From positions 1 through 6,115 of the forward strand of contig JAFSWV010000188.1 in the NCBI GenBank assembly GCA_017444325.1: a stretch of DNA of 6,115 nt, given 5' to 3'. The stretch is from a bacterium. GTDB lineage: Bacteria; Auribacterota; UBA3054. Below are positions 1 to 6,115 of this stretch, piece after piece; positions within the stretch are counted from its first letter, which is position 1, and the number at the start of each line of letters is the position of its first letter. The translations under genes were made by a program, and so were the position numbers. Under the pieces are notes generated by a model that had not been told where the DNA came from, did not search any database, and saw only the letters and a program-made list of their open reading frames with translations.

Positions 1-733
1 CGCCTGCCCGGCTTCCCCGGACGCCTATCAGAGCGATCCCATCCAGACTACGAAAACGAGCATGTTAGGCGCTTTCAATATGCTTGGCTTGGCCAAGCGC
101 TGCGGCGCCAGGCTTCTGCAGGCTTCCACGTCGGAAGTTTACGGCGATCCGAAGGTCCATCCTCAGGTCGAATCCTACTGGGGCAATGTCAATCCTGTGG
201 GCGTCAGAAGCTGCTATGACGAGGGCAAACGCGTGGCGGAAACGCTCTGCAGCGACTACCGCAGGCAGAACAATGTTGACACCAAGATCATCCGCATCTT
301 CAATACTTACGGCCCCAGGATGAGGGTGAACGACGGCAGAGTCGTCTCCAATTTCGTCGTGCAGGCCCTGCAGGGAAAAGACATCACGGTTTACGGCGAG
401 GGGACGCAGACGCGTTCTTTCTGCTATGTCAGCGATCTTGTAAGAGGCATTCTTGCCATGATGGAAAAAGACGGCTTCGCCGGCCCTGTCAACTTAGGCA
501 ATCCCGGGGAATTCACCGTCAAGGAACTGGCCGACATCGTCATCGAGATGACCGGCTCCAAGAGCAAGATCGTTAAGCTTCCGCTGCCTTCCGACGACCC
601 GATGGTGAGAAGGCCGGATATTTCGCTTGCCAAGGCGAAACTCGGATGGGAACCAACTATCCCGCTCCGGGAAGGTCTGAAGCTGACGATCGAGTATTTT
701 GAAAAAGAACTAACAAAAGGACAAATAAAATGA
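1..733 (+). CDS. UDP-glucuronate decarboxylase-type SDR epimerase (UDP-xylose synthase family), 5' partial
   Basis: This cytosolic NAD-dependent extended short-chain dehydrogenase would convert a UDP-hexuronate to a UDP-pentose, classically UDP-glucuronate to UDP-xylose, for surface glycan synthesis. The frame is open from base 2, and the first visible residues, ACPASP followed by YQ-DPIQTTKTS, are a hallmark of the family. Its members run to about 310-320 residues; 244 are visible, so roughly the first 70, including the N-terminal GxxGxxG dinucleotide loop, lie outside the window. The ATG at 62 is an internal methionine, not the start. In visible numbering the catalytic residues are T43-S44-E45 (in STSEVYG) and the YxxxK pair Y72/K76 (in CYDEGK). 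Other family motifs follow: IFNTYGPRM, RSFCYVSDLV, VNLGNPGEFT and RRPDISLAKAKLGW. The TGA overlaps the next gene's ATG by four bases (ATGA). The family is certain; the exact substrate is not, because the partner dehydrogenase looks specific for UDP-GlcNAc. Confidence 0.93.
   Translation, partial: ACPASPDAYQSDPIQTTKTSMLGAFNMLGLAKRCGARLLQASTSEVYGDPKVHPQVESYWGNVNPVGVRSCYDEGKRVAETLCSDYRRQNNVDTKIIRIFNTYGPRMRVNDGRVVSNFVVQALQGKDITVYGEGTQTRSFCYVSDLVRGILAMMEKDGFAGPVNLGNPGEFTVKELADIVIEMTGSKSKIVKLPLPSDDPMVRRPDISLAKAKLGWEPTIPLREGLKLTIEYFEKELTKGQIK
716..720 (+). promoter_or_regulatory. Ribosome binding site for the nucleotide-sugar dehydrogenase
   Basis: AAAGG ends nine bases before the ATG at 730, inside the last codons of the decarboxylase gene. 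With the ATGA overlap it supports 730 as the true start and allows both direct initiation and re-initiation by ribosomes finishing the upstream gene. Confidence 0.55.
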
Positions 734-2025
734 AGAGCTTGAAAGAAAAAATAATTTCCCGCGAAGCGCATGTGGCGGTCGTGGGATTGGGCTATGTCGG
801 ACTTCCTCTGGCCTGCGCTTTCGCCAGCAAAGGCTATAAGGTGACGGGCATCGACCTTTCGCAAAGCAAAGTGGAAAGTTTGAAGAAAGGGGAATCCTAC
901 ATCATCGACGTGAAGTCGGAAATTCTCAAGGGTTTTGTGGACGAGGGCCGCTTTACGCCGACCACCGATTTCTCCGCGCTGCGCGACGTCGACTGCATCT
1001 CCATCTGCGTTCCGACGCCCTTAGCCAAGACCGGCGAACCGGACGTCTCCTACATGATCAACGCCAGGGACTACATCCTGCCGCATCTCAAAAAAGGCAC
1101 GCTCTTCGTTTTGGAAAGCACGACTTACCCCGGCAGCACCAGGGAACTGATGATCAAGCCTCTTCAGAAAGCCGGCTTTGAACTGGGCAAGGACGTCTTC
1201 GTCGCTTTCTCTCCGGAACGCGTGGACCCGGGCAATCCGAAATACAACACGCTTAACACGCCTAAAGTCGTGGGCGGCGCCACTCCCGAGTGCACGGAGC
1301 TGGCTGTCGCGCTGTATTCCAGCATCATCCCGATGATCGTGCCGGTCTCCTCCTGCGAGGCCGCGGAAATGGCGAAGCTTCTGGAGAATACTTTCAGAAG
1401 CATCAACATCGGTCTTGTGAACGAGATCGCCATCATGTGCAAATATCTCGGCATCGACGTCTGGGAAGTGATAAAAGCCGCATCCAGCAAGCCCTTCGGC
1501 TTTATGCCCTTCTATCCCGGCCCTGGCATCGGCGGCCACTGCATCCCGATAGACCCCTTGTATCTTTCCTGGAAACTCAGGACGCTGCACTACAAGGCCC
1601 GCTTCATCGAGTTGGCGGACGACATCAACAGCGCTATGCCTGATTACGTTGTGGGCTTGATCGGCGAAGCTTTGAACGAGCATAAAAAGAGCATCAAGGG
1701 GTCGAAGATACTCCTTCTCGGCATGGCTTACAAAAAGGACATCGACGATCTGAGGGAGAGCCCCTCGCTTCTCGTTTACGACAGGCTGCGTCAGAAAGGC
1801 GCCGAACTCTATTACCATGACCCCTTCATCAAGAGCTTCCGCTACAACGACGAAGTGATCACGGGCGTCGGCAACGAGAACCTGGACCAGTACGACTGCA
1901 TAGTCGTTCTGACGAACCACTCCTGCTTCGACTACGAGGCGATAGCCAAGAGCGCCAAGCTCATCGTCGACACCCGCAACGCGACCAAGGACATTGCGGA
2001 CCGCAGCAATATCGTGACGCTTTGA
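730..2025 (+). CDS. Nucleotide-sugar 6-dehydrogenase, WbpA-like (probable UDP-N-acetylglucosamine 6-dehydrogenase)
   Basis: This cytosolic enzyme of the UDP-glucose/GDP-mannose dehydrogenase family oxidises C6 of a nucleotide sugar to the uronate in two NAD-dependent steps. All three family domains are present in 431 residues, the usual length. The N-terminal Rossmann loop is GLGYVG (19-24) with D42 for the NAD ribose. The central domain has K216 and N220 (in AKLLEN). The catalytic loop is GPGIGGHCIP with nucleophile C271. The C-terminal UDP-binding domain carries K335 and D339 (in YKKDIDDLRESPS). The substrate loop FSPERVDPGN (160-169) matches what I recall of the WbpA (UDP-GlcNAc) branch, not the NPEFLREG loop of ordinary UDP-glucose dehydrogenases. 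The gene overlaps the decarboxylase by four bases and the flippase by one, so it is the middle of a tight operon. Activity on UDP-glucose, giving UDP-glucuronate for the decarboxylase, remains possible. No catalytic residue is missing. Confidence 0.92.
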   Translation: MKSLKEKIISREAHVAVVGLGYVGLPLACAFASKGYKVTGIDLSQSKVESLKKGESYIIDVKSEILKGFVDEGRFTPTTDFSALRDVDCISICVPTPLAKTGEPDVSYMINARDYILPHLKKGTLFVLESTTYPGSTRELMIKPLQKAGFELGKDVFVAFSPERVDPGNPKYNTLNTPKVVGGATPECTELAVALYSSIIPMIVPVSSCEAAEMAKLLENTFRSINIGLVNEIAIMCKYLGIDVWEVIKAASSKPFGFMPFYPGPGIGGHCIPIDPLYLSWKLRTLHYKARFIELADDINSAMPDYVVGLIGEALNEHKKSIKGSKILLLGMAYKKDIDDLRESPSLLVYDRLRQKGAELYYHDPFIKSFRYNDEVITGVGNENLDQYDCIVVLTNHSCFDYEAIAKSAKLIVDTRNATKDIADRSNIVTL

Positions 2026-3224
2026 TGAACAATAGATCCCATTGGCCGCTTTCCGAATTGGCTTTCGTCTGGGGCGGGAACATCCTCAGCAAAGTCATGA
2101 TGTTCGTCGCCACTATCTATCTGGCGAACAAACTGGAAGTGGAAGGCTTCGGGATCTTCAGCACGGCGTTTGCCATTACGAATTACATCAGTCTGGCGCT
2201 TTTCACAGGAGTCGATACTTTAACGACAAGAGAGAGCGCCAAACTGTCTCCTGAAACTGTCTGGCCTTTTTCCAAAGAGCTTTTTCACGTCAGGAGAAAG
2301 CTGGCGAACCTGGCCGTTATTCTTACCGCCCTCATCGCTCTGTACCTGGGGAAGGGCAGCAGGGATTGCGGTCTCGCACTCATCCTTTTCGGCTTGGGCT
2401 TCATTCCGCTGCAATTCTACACCGTCAACCTTTTCTACGGGCTGGAGTGGTCGTGGCCGATCGCGGTTTACTTTGTGGGCGGGCGTCTGGTCTATCTGGC
2501 GTTGCTTTTCGCGTTTGTTAGGGGAACAGGCAATCTTATGGCGGCGGCCGGCGCTTTCACCTCGGCGATCGCCGTTGAGAACATCTTCCTTTTCATTTGC
2601 CTTTTCCTGCGCTACGGTAAAAGAGCGGACCGCAGCATCACCTCGCCTAAGATCGATCTGAAGCCCGTTCTGCTTCTGACTTTGCTTTCCGCTCTCATAA
2701 TGCTGCACGAAAACGCACCGCAGCTTCTCGTCTTTTTCCTTAAGGGAGATAGGGAAGCCGGCCTCTACGCCTCAAGCTTCAGGCTCATCTATACTGCGGT
2801 AACTTTAGCCAATCTTGGCGGCTTTGTTTTTCTGGCTAGGTTCAGCAGGGAAAGGGGAGAGGGCACATACAAATTAGCTTTGCTTCCGGCCATCATTTTG
2901 GGTCTTGTTTTCTCCTTTGCCGGTTACTTTTGCGCCGATCTCATCTATTCCTTGCTGTTGAAACAGTCATACGTTGGCGGCGCGCTCGTTTTGAAAGCCG
3001 GCATATTCCAGATGGCTTTGGTTCCCGTCAGAGTTTTGGCCTGGCAGAGAGTGATCGTGAAGGAAAAGGCCAAATCAGCGCTCCTGCCGCTCGTTTTAGG
3101 GGTCCTTTTCAGCATAGGCATATCGACATATATGACATATGCCTTTGGCGCCGTAGGCGCCGCCAAGGGCCTTTTCTGCGGCGAGGCGGTCATAACCGCT
3201 GCAATGCTGTTCCTGGCTAAGTGA
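2025..3224 (+). CDS. Wzx-type polysaccharide flippase (oligosaccharide flippase family)
   Basis: This is a polytopic inner-membrane protein expected to move undecaprenyl-linked oligosaccharide to the periplasmic face. The N-terminus has the arrangement typical of Wzx/RfbX: a short polar start, a first helix (about 12-33), then VEGFGIFSTAFAITNYI and a TRE motif ending the second helix (69-70). About twelve hydrophobic segments are visible along the chain, separated by short charged loops. At 399 residues it is at the short end of the family (commonly 400-490), with a small C-terminus but no sign of a frameshift. ATG at 2025 is chosen because it shares its A with the upstream TGA. The in-frame TTG at 2022 would add one residue. 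No good Shine-Dalgarno sequence precedes it, so translation probably depends on coupling to the dehydrogenase gene. It is the last gene of the operon. The family is clear; the carried glycan cannot be read from the sequence. Confidence 0.88.
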   Translation: MNNRSHWPLSELAFVWGGNILSKVMMFVATIYLANKLEVEGFGIFSTAFAITNYISLALFTGVDTLTTRESAKLSPETVWPFSKELFHVRRKLANLAVILTALIALYLGKGSRDCGLALILFGLGFIPLQFYTVNLFYGLEWSWPIAVYFVGGRLVYLALLFAFVRGTGNLMAAAGAFTSAIAVENIFLFICLFLRYGKRADRSITSPKIDLKPVLLLTLLSALIMLHENAPQLLVFFLKGDREAGLYASSFRLIYTAVTLANLGGFVFLARFSRERGEGTYKLALLPAIILGLVFSFAGYFCADLIYSLLLKQSYVGGALVLKAGIFQMALVPVRVLAWQRVIVKEKAKSALLPLVLGVLFSIGISTYMTYAFGAVGAAKGLFCGEAVITAAMLFLAK

Positions 3225-3225
3225 C

Positions 3226-5298
3226 TTATTTCCTCAAGGTCGCCAGCGCCGTTTCAAGGTGCGTCTGCAAAAGCCTGTCCTGCTCGGCAATTTGACGCAT
3301 GGCGTCGATCTGCCTCAAAAAGGAGTTCTGATCGAATTTGGTCGGCTGATAGCGCGAACCGTCGTAACCCAAAACATAGCCGTTGTTCAGGGCGCTGCGC
3401 GCGATAGTCAGCTCTCTTTCCAATATCTCCTTGACCTCGGTCATGGGAATGGAGATTATGGGAACGGCTTTAATGAGGTGATTGGCGAAGAGCAAAGCGT
3501 CGCTGCGGCCGTCGATCATGGTGTTCCAGAGGCTGCGGTTGACGCTGGCTTTCTTAGGATCCGGCAGATCTTCATGCCTTGACCAGCTTGCGACTTCCCT
3601 CATCCAGTAAGAGAAGAGTTTTCCGCCTGTGAGAACGCCCTGGCTGTTCGTTCCTTTAAGGGCTTTCGTCCAACGGGAAAGCGCCAGCACCACATCGTCT
3701 TCAAAAGGCTGCTTAGGTACAGCTCCGCCTATCAATATGATGTCGGTTGGAAGCGTGGTGAATTCTAAAAGCTGCGGCTTGGTGTCCAATACGCTGCGGC
3801 CGAGCCAGGTGAAGCCGTAGTCGTTGTAGCCGGCGATCACGCCCCAGGAGCCGGAGCGGTTTAGGTTGGAGCCCACCGCGGCATGCTTTTTGACGGAAAT
3901 GTTATCGATCACTTTCCTTACGGCCGCGTCATAAACTCTTTTAATGTTGTTTTCAACGGTCGCGGCTTCCGTGTCGCTGATTCTGGTCGTAGTTGTGCGC
4001 AGACGAAAACCGCAGGCTTCCGCCAAGGCGTCTTTGACGTCGTTGCCTTCGTTTATCTCGCGGCAAAAATACCAGTCATTGGTCCTCAATGCGAGCCTGA
4101 CCGGGATGGCTGCGATGGAGCGTGTCACAAAGGAAGGCCTGTCGCAGCCGGAAAGCTGGCAGGCGATCAGCATGGAGCAGGCCAGGGAGCCTTCGTAGCG
4201 CGAATCGATCTGCATGTCGACTATCGTGTTGGCGAGTTTGTCAGAAATGAGCTGAGAGCGTTTGCTGGGAGAATAATACTCCTGGCTCAGGGAATTTTTC
4301 TTGTTGGCCAGCGTAAAGAAACATTCCGCGCAGCTCATGAGGGGGGCGGTGAGTTTTCTTATCTTTTCGCCCATTATCGTCTGAGCTGCGAGGTCTGTCT
4401 GGGGATGCTCCCAGGCAGGATCTCCAAGGATGGCGTTGAAGGCTTCGGAATATTTCTTGTATTCTTTTTCCGCGAGACTCAGAAGAGCTCTCTCCTCTTC
4501 AGTCTGGCAGAGCTGATACATGAAGGGGAAGAGGGAAAGCGCTTTTTTGGAGTCGTATTGCCAGCGCAGCAGATGCTTGTAGATGCAGTTGTTGAAGGGA
4601 GAATTGCATTCCGGGCACCAGGGCATGGCGTAAGCGCTGTCCGCGAATTCGCGCAGCATGTTGACGCCGCCTATCAAAAAAGAGACGGTCGTCGTGCCGT
4701 TCAGAAGCTTGCCGATATTTTCGAAGATAAAGACTTGCGGCGTGTCGGAAGAAGCGGGGCGGGAAGATCTCTTGAGGAGCCAGACTTTTTCCGGAACGTT
4801 CTGGTAAGAATAGACTGTTCCGCGGTAAACAGTCCTGAGCGTTAAACCGGTCCCCGGTTCAACATAGTGCCAGGTAGGGGAGAGCTGCCCCGGGAGCTTG
4901 GCGTATTGGATGGCCGGAACGCCTTCCTTATGAGAATCCGATATCAGTTTGCGGTATTCCGTTCGCTTGGAAGCCGAGAGCTGTTCTTTGGCGTTGAAAT
5001 TTCTCTCTTCGTTCCTAAGACGGTAGAAATTGTTAAGCCTTTGGACATTGTGGTAACAGGAGTAGGGGAAGTCAGCCTTCCTTCCGCAGAAAGTCTCGCT
5101 GTTCCTGAGCGGCGTAAGAGGAAGCCCGTTCAGGCAGGCCAGCTCTTCGTAAGAGGCGTTGACGCCGTAAGTCTGAAGGGCCAGACGGTAAGCTTCCAGG
5201 AAATCATCGGATCCCGGTTGGACAGGCAGAGTCTCGGCGCCGAAGGCTGCCGAGGCGAAAACTAAGAGCGTAAGAATAACTGCAAAAATATTCTTCAT
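3226..5298 (-). CDS. Secreted protein of unknown function; possible degenerate papain-like (C39/BtrH-like) ends with a Cys-containing insert
   Basis: I do not recognise this 690-residue protein by name. Met at 5298 is chosen because MKNIFAVILTLLVFASAAFG from there is a clean Sec signal peptide, with an A18-F19-G20 signal peptidase I site. The ATG at 5316 would add six residues before it. Neither start has a strong ribosome site; GAGA at 5309-5312 weakly favours 5298. Mature residues 33-58 (FLEAYRLALQTYG, SYEELACLNG) and 480-572 (SWGVIAGYND, GRSVLD, then a helix and GGKLFSYWMREVASW) resemble the ends of a family of predicted C39/BtrH-like papain-fold proteins. The usual catalytic His position appears to be Ser484, so peptidase activity is doubtful. 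Between them lies a large helical region with C228-PE-C231 and C323-AE-C326. All 14 cysteines fall within residues 55-429. The last 60 residues are charged and helical. It converges on the flippase gene and diverges from the beta-helix gene. The coding call is firm; the fold is inference. Confidence 0.85.
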   Translation of the reverse strand: MKNIFAVILTLLVFASAAFGAETLPVQPGSDDFLEAYRLALQTYGVNASYEELACLNGLPLTPLRNSETFCGRKADFPYSCYHNVQRLNNFYRLRNEERNFNAKEQLSASKRTEYRKLISDSHKEGVPAIQYAKLPGQLSPTWHYVEPGTGLTLRTVYRGTVYSYQNVPEKVWLLKRSSRPASSDTPQVFIFENIGKLLNGTTTVSFLIGGVNMLREFADSAYAMPWCPECNSPFNNCIYKHLLRWQYDSKKALSLFPFMYQLCQTEEERALLSLAEKEYKKYSEAFNAILGDPAWEHPQTDLAAQTIMGEKIRKLTAPLMSCAECFFTLANKKNSLSQEYYSPSKRSQLISDKLANTIVDMQIDSRYEGSLACSMLIACQLSGCDRPSFVTRSIAAIPVRLALRTNDWYFCREINEGNDVKDALAEACGFRLRTTTTRISDTEAATVENNIKRVYDAAVRKVIDNISVKKHAAVGSNLNRSGSWGVIAGYNDYGFTWLGRSVLDTKPQLLEFTTLPTDIILIGGAVPKQPFEDDVVLALSRWTKALKGTNSQGVLTGGKLFSYWMREVASWSRHEDLPDPKKASVNRSLWNTMIDGRSDALLFANHLIKAVPIISIPMTEVKEILERELTIARSALNNGYVLGYDGSRYQPTKFDQNSFLRQIDAMRQIAEQDRLLQTHLETALATLRK

Positions 5299-5337
5299 AT
5301 TGGATATGTCTCGCATTAGTTAGGTATTATTTATCTG

Positions 5338-5346
5338 ATTATACCA
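5338..5346 (-). promoter_or_regulatory. Extended -10 promoter for the secreted orphan protein
   Basis: On the minus strand this reads TGGTATAAT, a perfect TGnTATAAT extended -10. The region 17 bases upstream gives only ATCATA as a -35, which fits a promoter relying on the extended -10. Transcription would start near 5331, leaving about 33 bases before the ATG at 5298, or about 15 before the less likely ATG at 5316. This is a consensus match only, and it assumes a housekeeping sigma-70-like factor. Confidence 0.55.
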
Positions 5347-5362
5347 TTACTTGAGCTTTCTA

Positions 5363-5371
5363 TGATATAAT
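5363..5371 (+). promoter_or_regulatory. Extended -10 promoter for the beta-helix lipoprotein
   Basis: TGATATAAT is a perfect TGnTATAAT extended -10. No recognisable -35 lies 16-18 bases upstream; that position overlaps the opposing -10 box. The start would be near 5378, giving a leader of about 30 bases before the ATG at 5408. This is a consensus match only. Confidence 0.58.
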
Positions 5372-5394
5372 CGTTTACGTAACCAACCATATTG

Positions 5395-5399
5395 AAGGA
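5395..5399 (+). promoter_or_regulatory. Ribosome binding site for the beta-helix lipoprotein
   Basis: AAGGA lies eight bases before the ATG at 5408, at ideal spacing. It fixes that ATG as the start, in preference to the internal methionines at codons 34 and 36, which lie beyond the signal sequence. Confidence 0.7.
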
Positions 5400-5407
5400 A
5401 AAGAACG

Positions 5408-6115
5408 ATGCTTTCTTTTGGAAAACAACTGGCTCTCGCGGCGCTCATAGTGCTGGCCGCCGGCTGCTCTTCTTCCTTCGGAGCCCCGAAAGGAAAAGGT
5501 AAGACCATGAACATGACCAAGATCAAATTCAGCGATTACGGAGCCAAATCAGACGGCAGCGTCAACGCCAGAGACGCTTTCAAAGCGGCTTTCGACGCCT
5601 GCAGGGCTAAGGGAAACTGCGAACTAGTTATCGAACCGGGCGTGTACCTTATCAGCGATCCGGAAGCGATAAAACTCCGCGACACCGTCATGTCTTTGAA
5701 GGACAAGAGCCAGGACGAGAACTCGATCTTCCAATTCTATTTCCCGTACGTCACCGGGCTCGACATGCGCGGCCTCAAGAACGTGAAGGTGACCGCCAAG
5801 GGCGTGACGATCCTTTGCGAGGGCTTCATGGAACCCGTGACTCTGGAAGGCTCGAAGAACGTCTGCATCGAGGGCCTCAGCATCTCTTACAAGAGACTGC
5901 CTTTCACCCAGGGCGTCATTACGAAAGTTGAAAAAGATTATTACGACGTGAAACTGGACGCCGACACGCCGCTTACGGAAGGCGTTTCGCTCTCCAGGAT
6001 CTCTTATTGGGATCCCGTAAGGGAGCGTTTGGAGCCGAACCAGGATTATTTCCAGAGGGACAATGAAGTGTTGTCCGACGGCACTTTCCGCGTGCACAGT
6101 TCCATTCCTGAGAAA
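5408..6115 (+). CDS. Probable lipoprotein with right-handed beta-helix, pectate-lyase-like/GH110-like, 3' partial
   Basis: The first 236 codons are visible and the frame stays open to the window end. Residues 1-20 form a lipoprotein-type signal: a short K6-containing start, a hydrophobic stretch, then LAAGC with C20 as the lipidated residue. Ser21 at +2 would suit outer-membrane sorting under the E. coli rule. A signal peptidase I cut after FGA (24-26) is the alternative. FSDYGAKSDG (41-50), the helix with DAFKAAFDACRAKG, and IEPGVYLI (75-82) form the N-terminal cap typical of pectate-lyase-like beta-helix proteins. The following strands (TAKGVTILCEGFMEPVTLEG, then NVCIEGLSISYKRLPFTQG) recall family GH110 alpha-galactosidases, where an interruption with YWDP-type text also follows. 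Catalytic residues would lie in the missing part, so substrate and activity cannot be judged. The likely role is attack on, or binding of, an extracellular polysaccharide. The beta-helix class is fairly secure; GH110 is tentative. Confidence 0.82.
   Translation, partial: MLSFGKQLALAALIVLAAGCSSSFGAPKGKGKTMNMTKIKFSDYGAKSDGSVNARDAFKAAFDACRAKGNCELVIEPGVYLISDPEAIKLRDTVMSLKDKSQDENSIFQFYFPYVTGLDMRGLKNVKVTAKGVTILCEGFMEPVTLEGSKNVCIEGLSISYKRLPFTQGVITKVEKDYYDVKLDADTPLTEGVSLSRISYWDPVRERLEPNQDYFQRDNEVLSDGTFRVHSSIPEK

Noticed and set aside
62..64. ATG at 62 as the start of the decarboxylase gene.
   Set aside because: The frame is open upstream to base 2, and the residues there (ACPASP, DPIQTTKTS) are conserved family sequence, so 62 is internal and the gene begins outside the window.
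1021..1920. A 299-codon open frame on the minus strand inside the dehydrogenase gene.
   Set aside because: It lies wholly antisense to a gene with every family motif intact, and its translation is low-complexity and rich in R, D, H and V. It is a codon-bias shadow.
3141..3175. A stem-loop followed by CTTTTC resembling an intrinsic terminator on the plus strand.
   Set aside because: It sits inside the flippase coding sequence, has only four T's and a 10-base loop, and would truncate the message. It is most likely chance pairing of GC-rich Gly/Ala codons.
3185..3200. Hairpin GCGGT-CATA-ACCGC near the end of the flippase gene, considered as a terminator for the minus-strand gene.
   Set aside because: The stem is five pairs plus a wobble with no T-run on either strand, so it does not qualify as an intrinsic terminator.
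3883..4845. A 320-codon plus-strand open frame opposite the orphan secreted protein.
   Set aside because: The minus-strand frame has a signal peptide, normal amino-acid balance and full length. The plus-strand frame has no ribosome site or recognisable motifs and fits an antisense shadow.
5351..5371. TTGAGC at 5351-5356 as a -35 for the TATAAT at 5366-5371.
   Set aside because: The spacing is nine bases, far from the 16-18 needed. The extended -10 explains the promoter better.
5624..6097. A 157-codon minus-strand open frame opposite the beta-helix gene.
   Set aside because: The plus strand encodes a recognisable signal peptide and beta-helix cap with a good ribosome site. The antisense frame has none of these.

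Overview
The window comes from a bacterium with two membranes. It carries nucleotide-sugar and flippase genes of the surface-polysaccharide type, a protein with a Sec signal peptide, and a protein with a lipoprotein-type signal. Base composition is moderate, with third positions rich in G/C, which leaves long antisense open frames. No rRNA, tRNA, CRISPR array or mobile element is visible. The lineage cannot be fixed from this sequence. A carbohydrate-degrading beta-helix lipoprotein beside an orphan secreted protein would suit a gut or aquatic member of the PVC group (for example Lentisphaerota or Kiritimatiellota), but that is a weak guess.

Left part (1-3224, + strand): the end of a surface-polysaccharide operon. 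It holds a UDP-glucuronate decarboxylase-type SDR enzyme (5' end outside the window), a WbpA-type nucleotide-sugar 6-dehydrogenase, and a Wzx-type flippase. All three genes overlap by 1-4 bases, so they are almost certainly co-transcribed and translationally coupled. The logic would be: oxidise a UDP-hexose at C6, decarboxylate the uronate to a UDP-pentose, build it into a lipid-linked glycan using glycosyltransferases encoded elsewhere (probably upstream), and flip that glycan across the inner membrane. The dehydrogenase looks more like the UDP-GlcNAc type than the UDP-glucose type, so the sugar made may be an N-acetylated pentose rather than plain xylose.

Middle (3226-5298 or 5316, - strand): a secreted protein of about 690 residues that I do not recognise by name. 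It converges on the flippase with a single base between the stop codons. Its two ends resemble a degenerate papain-like (C39/BtrH-like) family, and the middle is a large cysteine-containing region with two C-x-E-C motifs.

Right part (5299-6115): a short divergent intergenic region with two back-to-back extended -10 promoters, followed by the first 236 codons of a probable lipoprotein with a right-handed beta-helix of the pectate-lyase-like/GH110-like kind, cut off by the window end. The shared promoter region suggests, but does not prove, that the orphan protein and the beta-helix lipoprotein are regulated together.
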